NCBI GenBank assembly: GCA_037783545.1
Contig: JBBELK010000550.1
Coordinates: forward strand, 729,280 to 793,279
DNA: 64,000 bases
Source: Henricia sp. BOLD:AAB3569
Taxonomy: Eukaryota; Echinodermata; Asteroidea; Spinulosida; Echinasteridae
Reading direction: 5' to 3'
Positions 11,769 to 23,619 of this stretch are shown here, piece after piece (the first letter of the stretch is position 1; every line of letters starts with the position of its first letter). The translations under genes and the position numbers were made by a program. Below the pieces are notes generated by a model. That model was not told the DNA's origin. It was given only the letters and a program-made list of their open reading frames with translations, and did not search any database.

Positions 11769-11930
11769 GTTTTTCGATAAAACTTGAATTTCTGACTCGA
11801 AAACTGGAATTTCTTACTCGAAAACTGGAATTTCTTACTCGAAAAATTGAAATTTTGACTCGATACTCGAAAATTTGACTCGAGAATTTGACTTGAAACT
11901 TGAAAATTTAGACTTGAAACTCGATGAAAA
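11769..11930. repeat. Inverted counterpart of the CGAGTC tandem repeat
   Basis: Imperfect tandem units of ACTCGAAAACTGGAATTTC, the reverse complement of the block at 7600-7850. Confidence 0.75.
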
Positions 11931-12014
11931 CGAACACACGAGCAAACTTATCAGACTCAAGGGACAAATTTAATTTTCGTGAGTTTGCCACAGATTTTGG
12001 GTGGGAAACAGGGT

Positions 12015-12540
12015 GGAGGTTCCGAATAAGCCCTGTTCACGGGTAATGTACATTATTTTTACGGTTGAAAACTACTACGACATGCATATAAAAAAGACGA
12101 AAAAATACAGTGATAAACCTTACCTTAACTCACTAATCTTGCCGAATACGTACGTCTCTCTGCTTAGAAATTGTGGCAGAAAACACAAATTGGAAAAATC
12201 AGACTAAAACTGGATTGGGAAATACCCGAGGAAATACGCTATTGCGAAACTGGTTCCGGGGAAAACCCATATTACAAATATGGCACGCCAAAGCAAATAT
12301 CTTCAAATCACCATAAATTACTACCAGACTGTACCCAGACCTGGGGCCAATTTCATGAAGCTGTTTAGCAGCCGATTTTGTGCTAAGCCTTTGGCTATTT
12401 TATGGAGACTGTAACCCTAAGCACTGCTAATTACTAAACACTATAGTATTACTTAGTAGTGACGCAACAATTCCCGTTTCCAAGCTTGTGTATGCCTATT
12501 ACTAGCACGCCGCGGTCGGGATATACCGCTAACGTTTAGC
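12015..12540. repeat. Segmental direct duplication, copy 2 (without the MITE)
   Basis: Same-orientation counterpart of 6190-6965, about 6 kb away. It lacks the 165-base TAGACT MITE and a further ~45 bases present in copy 1, and is otherwise collinear. Confidence 0.75.
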
Positions 12541-12769
12541 ACTTTTCTGGATTGTGCTGTACAGTTTACAGTACACGTTATTCAGTTAGCGCTTTAGTCT
12601 AGGTGACAAGTCTCGACTAGTCTCGTTCGTTGTCCCGACGGACTTTTTAAAAGCAACGTCTTGGGAAACTTGCACTACAGTGCCGGTATATATAAGTACT
12701 GGATGCGCAACTCCCCCTAAAGTTGAAGTCATCGCCCGCCATCTTGTACTCTCAAGACCATTATTAGTC

Positions 12770-12980
12770 TGGTTTCTAGACCAAAATATCCCGACTATTC
12801 TGAGTTGATATTTAGGTCCGGCAAAATAACCGCCATCTTGTGGGGCAGTTTCTTTGTTTCTTAAAGTCATGCATGGTTGCACATATTGTGCTTACATTGT
12901 TGAACAGTGTAAGTAAACACAGGTGCCCCACAAGATGGCAGCTATTCGATACAGTCGATACATGTTAGTCCGCCATATTG
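12770..12980. mobile_element. Element with CCGCCATCTTGTGGGGC ends (diverged MITE)
   Basis: Left ACCGCCATCTTGTGGGGCAG and right TGCCCCACAAGATGGCAG are inverted, and the core contains CATGCATGGTTGCACATAT. The same core occurs in the MITEs at 51826-51981 and 56154-56410, so all three are one family. Confidence 0.6.
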
Positions 12981-13344
12981 AAACAGGAGGAATTCCTCCT
13001 TTTTCCGAAGATCCCGAAGTTACCCGAATGCACGTCCGTACGTTATCGTTAATCGTCGGGTACGATTCGTCATTGTTTCAAAAATTTAAGTTGATACCGC
13101 GTGCCGCCGCGTGTTTATTTATGATGCTGCAGACAAGGTTTGAATTTGATTTTTGATGCTGTAATGGGCATGTATAAAATTTAAAGATTAATAAATCAAA
13201 TTTCTATTGGCCAAATATGGAATAACCCATTTCAATTTATTATACACTCGTACCGTAGCGCGCAGCGCGCTTCGAAAATTAACGGTTATATGCGCTCCTA
13301 AAAATAAATGCATGACGTCATGCTTAGTGCTATTTTAAACACGA

Positions 13345-13890
13345 CGGTAGCCGGTCCTCATATTCAGTCGTTGTATGTGGAATATGTGGAGCGAAAACCA
13401 GTCTAGACCATTATCTTATACTGCATTGTCTACTTGCATAGACTGGTTATACGATCTTCTTTAGTCTGCATGTGTTTAGTGGAGTGCAATTGATCACATG
13501 GACTGGGGAGCAGTCTAGGCAAAGCATTGTATAGACTGCCGAAGTGAATACGTCATATTTTGTTAGTTGCATAGACAATGGCTATACACTAAAAATTACT
13601 GAACCGTGTCCCTGTGCTTTTGCAATGGTATTTTTTTCCCAACGGCCATGATGTTTAGAGCCAACTACCATCATGGCAACACGTCACTGACACTTCGGCT
13701 GTCTATTGGTGGCCGGCGCGTTGCTTCAATTCGCGTATAGCCCACTGCTGTTGCAAACTCATCCAGTGTATATTTATTCAATGCACTGATCGCATCGTGA
13801 CGGGAATGGAAAGAATCGAGTCGGTCAATCGGTATTAGTAGACTAGTTTCCGCTCCACATATTCCATATACAACGAATGAATATTAATAT
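13345..13890. mobile_element. Foldback element with a nested MITE
   Basis: Outer arms read TATTCAGTCGTTGTATGTGG followed by AATATGTGGAGCG, and their inverse at 13851-13885 (CGCTCCACATATTCCATATA). A TAGACT-TIR MITE (13532-13705) sits inside. Confidence 0.6.
13532..13705. mobile_element. TAGACT-TIR MITE, copy 2
   Basis: Ends TAGACTGCCGAAGTGAATAC and CACTTCGGCTGTCTA; core GTGTCCCTGTGCTTTTGCAATGG. Nearly the same as the copy at 40566-40735. Confidence 0.75.
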
Positions 13891-13896
13891 ACCTGT

Positions 13897-14142
13897 TGGG
13901 GCCAATTTCATAAAGCTGTTTTGCAGACAAATTTACTTAATCAAAACCTTTTTGCTTTATAAAAATTGGTTAATAGTCAAAATTGTATGTCAACTTGTGT
14001 TCTTAGCAAGAATAGCAGATAGGCTATTCTTGTGAAAAACAAACGTTGACATGCAATTTTGACTATTAACCCATTTTTGTAGAGCAAACAAATGATTTAT
14101 TAAGCAAAGTTGTCTGCTAAACTGCTTTATGAAATTGGTCCC
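13897..14142. mobile_element. Foldback MITE, CCAATTTCATAAAGC family, copy 2
   Basis: GGGGCCAATTTCATAAAGC on the left and GCTTTATGAAATTGGTCCC on the right, with inner ACAAGTTG(A)-type arms. Confidence 0.85.
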
Positions 14143-14169
14143 TGAACACTTCTTCTTTCGTATGATCCT

Positions 14170-14440
14170 CTAAAGGGATCACCTGCGAGAGAACAGGAAG
14201 AAATTCTCAGTTTTAGAGATGGGAGGAAAACCCCACACACCAACGGACGCCGGACGGTGAAAAAAAAAAATAACGCAATCAAATAGGGACTGAGAACCCA
14301 ATCCACATACTGAACCGGACAAGATTCGAACCAGGGCCAAAACGGTGGAAGGCGAGAAAAGAACTGTTACGCCAACGGCCGGGCCTGGACGCTTTGCTGA
14401 AAGGCTCATCGCTGATTTGATGACACTATCTAACCGCCAT
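14170..14440 (-). mobile_element. tRNA-derived SINE (reverse orientation)
   Basis: Minus strand shows a polymerase III B-box-like CTGGTTCGAATC, an anticodon-like stem region and a tail GTGTGTGGGGTTTTCCTCCC. The same layout is on the plus strand at 45895-46060 (CCCTGGTTCAAATCCC). No intact tRNA cloverleaf is present. Confidence 0.55.
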
Positions 14441-14570
14441 GGCAGAGCCATTTACAACACGCGTCTGACAATTATAGAGCCGCCGTCGTATCAACAGTAA
14501 ACACACTGCCATTAGTATTCGATCAAATCAGCGCGCAGTCATAAAAGCGCTCCTTACGTAGTCAGGTGCC

Positions 14571-15734
14571 ACAGAAACCGTGCAACAACGACGCGAGAGG
14601 GCCATACGATGCAACCACCAGACTGTCATTGTTTCACGTTGTGCAGCAAGTTGAATAGATTACGCAATGGCGTGCCATACACGATGACGCGGCCAGAATG
14701 ACGTCAGCTGATCAAATCACCTGTTTTGCTAGACTGGTGCCCGATCCACATATTCTACATGTCAAACAAGAATATGAGGGAATTCCTTTGATATTCCTTG
14801 GATGTTTGAGACGCAATGGGGGTGGGTGTCGGGTGGGTGCGGGACAATGGAAGGGAGACACTCTGTCACATCTTGCTGCATGTGGAAAAAATAAAAAGTC
14901 ACATACTACGCTGTTGTTGTTACGTGGTGCACCATGCATTACAGCAACCAACCTGTCAACCGTCTGCCTGCTTTAAATTATCTCTCTTATGGTGAACACG
15001 ATATTTATTCTGCACTTCACACCTGTTGCGTGCACCACATAGGAACAACAATTTAGTCTGGTCAAGTGCATGTGACAGGATTACATAAGCACACCAGACG
15101 CTATTCATGCGAACCACGCAAAAGCTAATTCCTTTCTTCCAGTGAAGTGGCTGTTGTGCAACAACGACGCGAGAGGGCCATACGATACAGCCACCAGACT
15201 GTCATTGTTTCAAGTTGTGCAGCAAGTTGAATATATTAGCTATGGCGTGCCATACACGATGACGCGGCCGAAATGACGTCAGCTGATCAAATCACCTGTT
15301 TTGCTAGACTGGTGCCCGGTCCACGTATTCTACATGTTAAACAAGAATAATTCCTTTAATATTCATTGGCTGTTTGAGACGCAATGGGGGTGGGGGCGGG
15401 GTGGTTGGGCGGGTGGGTGCGGGACAATGGAAGGGAGACACTCTGTCACATCTTGCTGCATGTGGAAACAAATGAAAAGTCAAAAGGTCACACACTACGC
15501 TGTTGTTGTTACGTGGTGCACCATGCATTACAGCAACCAACCGTCTGCCTGCTTTAAATTATCTCTCCTGTGGTGAACACGATATTGATTCTGCACTTCA
15601 CACCTGTTGCGTGCACCACATAGAAAAAAACAAATTAGTCTGGTCAAGTGCATGTCACAGGAAGTACATAAGCACACCAGACGCTATTCATGCGAACCAC
15701 GCAAAAGGCTAATTCCTTTCCAGTGAAGTGGCTC
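14571..15734. repeat. ~580-base tandem duplication
   Basis: The block beginning GCAACAACGACGCGAGAGGG occurs at about 14581 and again at about 15159, and both copies run collinearly through AATGACGTCAGCTGATCAAA, the GGGTGGGTGCGGGACAATGG tract and AGTCTGGTCAAGTGCATGT. The second copy has an extra ~15 bases in the GT-rich tract and other small changes. Part of each unit (TACGCTGTTGTTGTTACGTGG to GGCTAATTC) is a dispersed repeat seen also at 23885-24132. Confidence 0.85.
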
Positions 15735-18036
15735 TTGTGCGTTGATACAAAAAGCTCCAAAGACTGGTTCTCAACAACATTTCGTGCTCAATAAATTCCA
15801 AAATAAAATTAAAGGTGCAAACATTTTTCAGCGATATCATTGCTGAATCACCTTTAATTTAATCACTCGTGACAAAGATCGCACGACGCAGTTCCTATAC
15901 AGCAAAAAAGAGAGACTTTGTTCTCTGTGTTATATTAACTACATTAACCTGATAACGCAACGTTCAGGTGTGCGCCTTATCAGTAACTCTATTGTTAACA
16001 CTCCGATTTTGTGCTATTTGACCGCGCTGCTGTTTTTGGCGGGAAAACAAAAATATTTATGGTATAATTTATCATTCCGTAGTTCCGGAATTGAAGTGCC
16101 AATAATGACACAGGTGACCAGACGTTAAGTATATTAAAGAGCGTATTTTGAGTGTAGACTACTGGCTGGGATTTCGTCACAAGTTTTACCTCTGTGTACG
16201 AACATACATCTGTATAGTTGGGAGTATAAGCTTTGGGTGAATCTTCTCTGGAGTCGATTATCTAGAATCGATTCCAAGTTGGAAATCGGTACCATGATTC
16301 CGTCTTTTGGAGAAATACATTTTCATTATCTTGGTACATTTATGGGTGCCTAATGTGACGTCACAACTCTGCTCATGAATATGGACATTTACATTAATTT
16401 AGCATATACAAACGAAAAACGTGCAATTAAACCTTAAAAACTGGTCGATAATTAGTATTGATAATTGTAACTGAAAGGAAAAGTTGAATGAGTTTCGTTA
16501 GTGAGAAAATACCAATTCAGGGGCCCTTTAATAGTTCCATTCATTACAATGGCCAGACGCGTACATGGTTTCTGGTCGTGTTTGACAAAATATGGTCCTT
16601 TTGACGAGAGGCTCCTAACGCATCTGAACTTTACTCCTGTGTGTTAATATTGTATATATCCATTGTTAACATGTTGAACTTGAACGGGGCGACACGATCA
16701 TTTTTGTACATTGTGAAAGAACTTTGTAGCTAAACAAATTGTCGTGTGTCTAAGACAGTCTCAGATAATCTCAGCAAAATTTTACCTAATCGTGGACATT
16801 TTTGAAGCTAAAATTTAACAGTGAAGGATGTCTGTGTATACGAGCCAACAGTTTGTCGACCAACAAGGACCAACATGAAAGTGGAACTTGTTGGGCGTTG
16901 CATGGATGTCGACTGCCGGTTGGCTGCTGCCTTCACGTGACATTCGTTCTACTCTGTTATTGGTCCAATATCCAACAAGCTCCAACAAAATAACAGCTAC
17001 ATGGCCCAAATTGTCTTATGGTGTTGGTCGTCCACACCATCAACTTTCGATCGACCAACATCGTCAGACAAAATGTTGGGCCTTGTTGGCCCAACATGTA
17101 CATGTATGCCTTTCTACATACATATTCTTTACTCCTATACCATATTAGTAACTATTCATATTAGTAACCAAAATACGAATAAGGAAACTGCCGTCGGTTC
17201 CTTGTTTCTGTAGAATGGAATAGTCGCACGTGCAGCCAAAACAGGCTGTAAATTAACAATCTTATGGGTCTGCGTTCTAGCGCTCGAAATACAACCACAC
17301 CTCTCCAAAAAGCCACAGACTTGCAGGAGCTCAGAAAGGGGATTAAGGCAGAGTGGCGCACCCTGCCTGAGTGGCTCTTACAGAGGCTAGTGCAGTCAGA
17401 TTTGCCAAAAGAAGTGTTCACACACGTTACTAACCGATAAAATATGTTATCTCTCAACTTTTGATCCCTCGGTCATTTGGTCAGAGTATAATGCTTTTGA
17501 ACCACGTTTTTTTATGAAATAAACAAATGTTTTGCATGCAACACACATGAGTCAGTATAATGCAAAATATTGTACGTGGCACTGCGGTAAAATTTCGGGG
17601 AATTTTTTGTGTGGAATTTCCACACTGTAAATAGCATATATTTTTATTACTTTATTTGACTAATTATCATCGCGGTCATCGCGGGCAAGTTTTATTTCTG
17701 TAGTTTCAGGGAAACCCCGCAACACTATTGCGCAAAGTTGGGGTTTTGAGTACCGATAATGGTTTCGTTTAGGCCTATACGTTAAAATCCTCTGCGTGCA
17801 AATTAAGCAAACAAAACCGTTGTGGGCTAACGTGTTATACAGAGATATCTTTCAATTTTAAAAAATGATAAGCTGATAGGCTGTGTATTGTATTTTACCA
17901 ATTTGATATAAAGAAGAAATAGAGCACTAAGGACTACACACAGACGCGGACCTTTGGACCAACGCTATAGCACTGTGGTTTTAGCCAAGCGCGTGTACGC
18001 TTTCGAGAAGGGTTACAGCGGTTGAAACGGGCGGGA
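15735..18036. other. Upstream region of the two-sushi gene
   Basis: No exon supported. It contains one GTTGG-rich element (16820-17105) and otherwise AT-rich unique-looking DNA. Confidence 0.4.
16820..17105. mobile_element. CCAACA/TGTTGG-rich foldback element, copy 1
   Basis: Starts near ACGAGCCAACAGTTTGTCG and ends near TTGTTGGCCCAACATGTA, with repeated CCAACA and TGTTGG motifs on both sides. A better copy lies at 31867-32194 and a third at 32683-32910. Confidence 0.6.
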
Positions 18037-18050
18037 ATATATATATTTTT
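18037..18050 (+). promoter_or_regulatory. Possible TATA-like element
   Basis: ATATATATATTTTT lies ~45 bases before the start codon at 18092. Spacing suits a TATA box with a short leader, but AT runs are common here. Confidence 0.2.
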
Positions 18051-18091
18051 TTACACTCGTCGCCATTTTGGACAGGATTCTAAGCTGCAAA

Positions 18092-21000
18092 ATGATGCTT
18101 AAACTCCAACTCTTTGGCGGCATATTTCTGCTTGCCATGCTCGGCTTGTGCCAGGCACAGACTACGGCGAGTGATACGCAAGAAGAAACGACACCAGCTC
18201 CTGAGCCGACAGAACAAACGGGTAAATATTTATTCATATGGCTGTACGGCTTTTTAAAAAGACTACATGATTTATGAAAAACTTTTAAAAATAAACTGGG
18301 CTCAAAGAGAAACTTTTAATTTTTGAAGAACAATAGAATCACACAGGTGCTGAGTTCGAATCTGGCCTTCACCATTGTGTGCTTTGATTCTTGAACAGCT
18401 TTGAACATTAATCTCTGAATGGAATTATTAGGCTGTGACATGTGATACAGCAAGCGGTTCCATGCCAGTGCATTTTTCAGTTCTGTCAGTTGGGCAACTG
18501 CTTGGTTACTGACATGTGTTTAGAGTATAGAGTATTGAAGTAATCCGGTGTGTCATTTTGGTTCATTTTGATGGACAGGATTTTAAGATATGACCATGTG
18601 AAAAATTATAAGTTTCTTTTTGAGCCCAGTTTAGAAACAACAGCATTACATAACTAAAGAATAATTTTGATAGGCTGCCTTGTACAAATTTCAGCCACAG
18701 AGATGCGGTAATACTTTAGAAAACCTGAAAACTCCAGCATGGATGTTTTCTATGTTGAATGAATGGTGACAAAAAAGTTTGCAAAGATTTTGTAAAAAAA
18801 AAATACCAAAAACCTTAAGTTGGAAATTTCTCCCACAATTTCTACACGAAAAAACATGCGGCGTTTCTTACCATTACTAACAACACTTTTAGTAGGGTTT
18901 TCTTGTGAAATCATTAAAGTTTGGGTCAATGCAAATGGTGTGTCGAGCTTTGGTTACTCACAAACTAGATATGCAACCAAATTGTACAAAACAAAATTCG
19001 TTTAAAGATAGTATACATGATTGGTAAACTGTTACAAATAGTTTTATCCCCCTGTGTGATTAAAGATATGCATGATTAAAACTGACCTGGGCAAAAACCA
19101 GCTCCGTACTTCGTCTAACTTTTAAGAAAACAGTCAAAACAGGGTTTCGCCCCAAAACCACTTCGCCCTGAACCATTTCGCCCTGAACAACAGCCTGTGC
19201 ACGAATTGGTTTTGGGGCGAAGTGGCATTTCATATTATGGCAAAATTTCTGAATATTTCAGGAAAAAGCAGATATCTGTGGAAAGGTAGAATGTCCCCTA
19301 TTCAGTGATATTAGGTTATGTCATTGCCATGGATGATAAAACAAATTTTGCAAAGGGTATTGAAATCAGTACTGTGGCAAATTAGTATACACACATGCAG
19401 AAATATGATATACATGTACAATAATGAAGGAAAAATAAATCTTTCCGATCCCTTCCCTTCTGTACCACATTACCTGACAAATATAAGGTGATGTGCCCTC
19501 CACCATTCCTGTTAATGCACAGCTGACATGTTTGTCTCATGTCAGGCTCCTTGTACTTTTTTGTACTGCCTGCCTTATCAGGGTCTTTGAGGAAATGGTT
19601 CGCTTTTCGAGCAGCAGGCTTGTCTCAGTGCCGATTTCAATACCTTTCATAACTGTCTAAATTTGTTCAGTCATCCATGACAATGACATAATCAACCTAA
19701 TACCATTGGATAGAACATTTCAACCTTTTCAAAGATATATATTTCTTAATCAATTAAAACATTAATTAGCTTTGCGACAATATGAATTACAAAATTGGTA
19801 ATTTTTCTTTCGAAAACATGTAATTGAAAATATACACAGTCGTAACCAAAGCAGTTTTTGGCACTTTTTAAATCTGGGGTGCCTTTCAAGTGAAAAGTAC
19901 TATTTTAGGAAACGTCGACACTATCATAATATACTTTTTTGCCACGAATCCTTCTAATTTACTATCGTTTGTATGCAAAGTCCTGAATTGTTTCTATATT
20001 AGGAGCAAAATGAGTTGCAAAGTAGGCCTAGTATTAGTAAACTTATTGAAACGTACTTTTATTCACGTGCACACAGTCTTCTCTGGTTCTACCTAAGTCA
20101 CAATTAAAGCGGAAGCCGGGCGGCGTGCGATTTATAGGCATCGGTCGGCGTGTAGAGGTCGGCGAAAGATCGCGCGATTGGGCGGTCACAGTCCAATTAA
20201 AAGTGCCCCGCACGCTGCCATGACATAATGGGGTCGATTTCTGGTCCGTTTATCGGCCGGTGTCCGGCAGGCACTTGTCCGATGTCCTGCCGATGTCATG
20301 CCTATGTCACTGCGATACCCCGGCCGATGTCTGGCCTGGGCGGCGCCTGGGCGGCGCCTGGACGGCGCCTGGGCGGCGCCTGGCCGATATATGGATTGTC
20401 TGGGTTATTAAAAATTTGGCCCGGAGCCCGCCCGATGTGTGCGATGCCCTGCCGGACATCGCCAGGCATCGACCGATTTAATGGCGATCAGTGTGCGATG
20501 CCAAACGCCGCACCAGGTTTTAAGTCCGAGTTAAAAGTAACTCGATGCCCGCCCGATGCCCAAAAATGACCCGGCAGCCGCAAGGAGTCCCGTGGGGCCC
20601 CGGCCGAAAATGCCTAGAAATCCGTCGCAAACTACTCGCAAACCCATCGCAAGCTTATTGTGACTGGGGTATTACTCCTCATTTAACTTATTTTGTTTAC
20701 TTGTTAATAGGTTTTTCTTATTAATTAACGTACTTATTGTCATGTAATTTATACTGGCTCTCATACCCCTCTGGGGTCGCAAAGATAAATCAACCATTCA
20801 ACTTAGTATGCGATGACCAGACTAAATGTTTGTTGCTATGTCCGGGGCAGCGGCAGGTACAGAATCGGCATGTTAACGGTATGGGAGAATGGCATAAAAT
20901 ATACAAGACTATTGGTTACTCATTAGCTTGCACCGCGCATAGCAACAATATAAATATGTGACCTTATAAACTGCACTTCCATTTGAAAGTAAATAATTCA

Positions 21001-23575
21001 GGACACCAGCCATACTGACCTCTGGCTAATTAAAAATAAAAATACATGTAGTACATGTAATTTGTCTCGTGCTTTGTTGCAGACGCGCCAAAAACGTGCC
21101 CCCTGCCCTCGACGCCGTTGAACGGCAAAGTCATCTACATTAGCGACAACACCCTTCTACCAGGATCAAAGATCATGTTTGAGTGCATCAGCGGCTACGT
21201 ACTTGACGGTGATGAAACTTGGCAGTGTTCTGCAGAGGCAAAATGGCCAAATGTCACAGCGCCCTCTTGCGAAAGTAAGTACCGATATTCGTGGACCACC
21301 ACCATAGAGTTAGGTATTGACCCCTTTCGAACACGTGCGAATATGCCATTTTGGGGGTCAAATAATGCTGAGTCATTGTGGAAGCGATGTGCGTGCGCGT
21401 TGTGTGTCTCTCTGGTGGGCGCAACGCGGTTTAGTTCACCAATGGGAGCCTCAACATAGCGCGTTACGCGCGCTATGGACACACACAACGCGCACGCACA
21501 TTGCTTCCACAACGACGCGGCATTGTTTTACTCCCAAAATGACGTCATTGGCACGAGCTCAATAGGAAAATAGTGAATCGATCCCAACACATGCTATGTT
21601 AATGTGGGCGCCGCCATCTTGGATTAACGCTATGGTGACAAAAGGTGTCGTGTTGAGCTTTTTGCAATAGTAGCATGAAAGGAGCGAGTCCAGATCACAT
21701 TCTTAACACACCTATTTTTCCAATAGGTGTTGAGATTTTGATGTCATATTAATTGTCATATTTTTCTAATATCATTCAGAAATTTCGCGCTCTCAATCCG
21801 TATATTTCAAGGAAATCGTCAAATTAAAAACCAGCGAAGTTTTGGAAACTACATTGTAATTTATTCGGTTACATAAAACAGTGCAGTCATTAAACCAACC
21901 TTTTTGCCTCCACATCCAAATTTCCTGTTTTCTTCTTATGGATTGTATGCTGGGGAGGTATTAAAATGATTGTTAGGTTAGAGCATCTATTTTCTGGAAA
22001 ATTCTGATCAAGCTCCTTTAAATGTATTTTATTTGTTAATATTGACAGAGATTGAATGCGGTGTTTTTCCAAAACTCAAGCACGGCAACGTATCGTACAA
22101 GTACGCCACCAACGTTACGGCAACTTTCTCTTGCCACAAGGAATTCAAGCTGGAAGGCAGTAAAGTCCGAACCTGCGAAAACATGAAGTGGACTGGAGAC
22201 GAGGCTAAGTGCAGTTCAGGTAATGCGCCTTTATTGCCCTCATCTCGAGAATCGCGTTGCAATATGTGTATAGTATTGACCTCATTGCCAACAGGTGTGC
22301 AATATTTCCATTTCTCCTACTAAATCGGGTTGCATAGACGTGCAATATATTGACTTCATTGTCAATCAATATGTGTGCAATATTCTTATTTCTCTCTGTG
22401 TATCGGGTTGCATAGATGTGCACTATTGACCTCATTACCAGTCAATAGGTATCTTTATATACCTCATACATTGATTCTCGTTCACTGATTGGTTAAACGC
22501 AGATCACGCGACATGGATTAGTTCAACTATTTTAGTGGGCAACTGAAAAAAGTACTATTGTTTGACTTATTGCGCAATAGGTCAAAGGATAGTACTTTCT
22601 AAAAGTACTATTTCATAGCGCGTACGCAATCGCGCGAGCGTGTGCCATGCGCCAGCGCGCGGGAGACGCGTTCGCGTGCGTGAAGCAACTAGCAGTGGTG
22701 TTCGCGTTCACGCGGATAATGTGCACTTTGGCTTGGCTCTCTGAAAACTGAATTTTGTCCTAAACATACCAATCATTTGACACAAAAAAATCAATGTATG
22801 AGGTATATAAAACAAATATTGACTGCTTTTATTCGGGTGATGATGCAAACTACCGTCCCTCGGTGATCTTGAAGCGGCAGTCCTGCTATTTTCCCTCGGC
22901 CTGCGGCCTCGGGAAAATAGCAGGACTGCCGTTTCAAGATCACCTCGGGACGATAGTTTGCACCATCACCCTCATGAGCAGTCAATATTTGTATAATAGT
23001 CTTTTGACGTGTCGTTTTTGTGATGTCGTTGCAGTCGGTAGCAGTAACCTAGTCGTCATTGTCATTGTGATCATCCTTGTCGTCATTCTCGTCCTTATTG
23101 TGGTCGCAGCAGCTGTCTACTTCCTCATGAAGGTACGGCTCTTTAACTTTTCTTTATTGGTCCCTTGTTTTTACCCAAAACTTTAACCTTGCGCTTGCGT
23201 ATCAGGGGCTTTTAGCACTGCACCGAGGCAGTAGGGTTACCAGGCTTTAAGGCCTGAGGCTAATATCATGGCGGTGTTTAGCACCACGAGAGGGAGAAGT
23301 GCTTACAAAATGGAAGATTTGAGGTGTAGAAGTGCAGAGAGTCCCTCTGTCGCATATCGTGCTATACAAGTGTGAAATTGGGTCCCCATAGGCCATCAGA
23401 ACTGTACTTTTGGTTGACCGTAATTTTATTCTTCACCGAACAGAGACGCACAGCGCAATCGCGGGACGTGACCCGACCGGCCGGCGGCGCCTACCAGGCC
23501 GTGGAGACCAAGGCTGGCGGAGACGTGGAGATGGGGTCCAAACCGGACACGGGTGATGAAGAAAAGGAAAAATAG
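18092..23575 (+). CDS. Two-sushi-domain type I membrane protein (5 exons, ~240 aa)
   Basis: Exons 18092-18221, 21083-21274, 22049-22219, 23035-23132 and 23444-23575 (TAG) splice at GT-AG sites and keep frame (phases 1, 1, 1, 0). The start is the first of two adjacent ATGs, followed by a signal peptide (LFGGIFLLAMLGLCQA, residues ~7-22) and a Thr/Pro/Glu-rich spacer. Exons 2 and 3 each encode one complete sushi (CCP) domain with four cysteines (residues ~46-107 and ~110-164). Exon 4 is a strongly hydrophobic transmembrane segment (IVIVIILVVILVLIVVAAAV), and exon 5 a ~43-residue polar tail. Sushi domains usually mediate protein binding outside the cell, so this is probably a small surface receptor or adhesion protein; partner unknown. 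The 3' exon order and phases match the end of the Mesh-like gene downstream. An AATAAA lies 72 bases after the stop. Confidence 0.85.
19003..19240 (+). mobile_element. CTTCGCCC element, 5' fragment (intron 1)
   Basis: Begins AAAGATAGTATACATGATTGG and contains TCCCCCTGTGTGATTAAAGA and repeated CCAAAACCACTTCGCCC phrases, as in the full-length copies at 40995-41486 and 60114-60610. Truncated on the right. Confidence 0.7.
20101..20660. repeat. GC-rich block with tandem GGCGCCTGGGC units (intron 1)
   Basis: A ~560-base GC-rich island in otherwise AT-rich DNA. Four copies of GGGCGGCGCC/GGACGGCGCC units sit at 20338-20385, with repeated GCCGATGTC/GATGCC motifs on both sides. No exon consistent with the flanking gene was found, so it looks like an inserted repeat. 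Confidence 0.55.
21311..21566. mobile_element. Foldback element, GCGTGCGCG family, copy 2 (intron 2)
   Basis: Contains GTGGAAGCGATGTGCGTGCG facing CGCACGCACATTGCTTCCAC around CCAATGGGAGCC, with TTTCGAACACGTGCG and TGACGTCATTGGCACGAGC near the ends. It begins ~37 bases after the exon 2 donor. Very similar to 61752-62000. Confidence 0.85.
21675..22022. mobile_element. AAAGGAGC..GCTCCTTT element, copy 1 (intron 2)
   Basis: Left AAAGGAGCGAGTCCAGATCA and right TGATCAAGCTCCTTT form short inverted ends. The body includes TTTCGCGCTCTCAATCCGTA and AACCAACCTTTTTGC. It ends ~27 bases before the acceptor of exon 3. Relatives lie at 41630-41870, 46960-47110 (inverted), 57205-57435 and 62761-63060. Confidence 0.65.
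22811..22998. mobile_element. Foldback hairpin (~90-base arms) upstream of the transmembrane exon
   Basis: Bases 22836-22902 pair with 22904-22970 with about six mismatches (GTGATCTTGAAGCGGCAGTC against GACTGCCGTTTCAAGATCAC). Outer parts continue as CAAATATTGACTGC / GCAGTCAATATTTG. It lies 36 bases before exon 4 of the two-sushi gene. No coding capacity. Confidence 0.9.
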
Positions 23576-23619
23576 GGAAACAAATCCAATCAAATTTCGC
23601 TCATGAAGAATCTTCTTAC

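Noticed and set aside
18068..18091. Upstream TTG start extending the two-sushi protein by 8 residues
   Set aside because: Eukaryotic translation should use the ATG at 18092, which directly precedes the signal peptide.
20737..20961. 74-residue cysteine-containing frame in intron 1 of the two-sushi gene
   Set aside because: No cysteine pattern of a known domain and overlap with dispersed repeat sequence.
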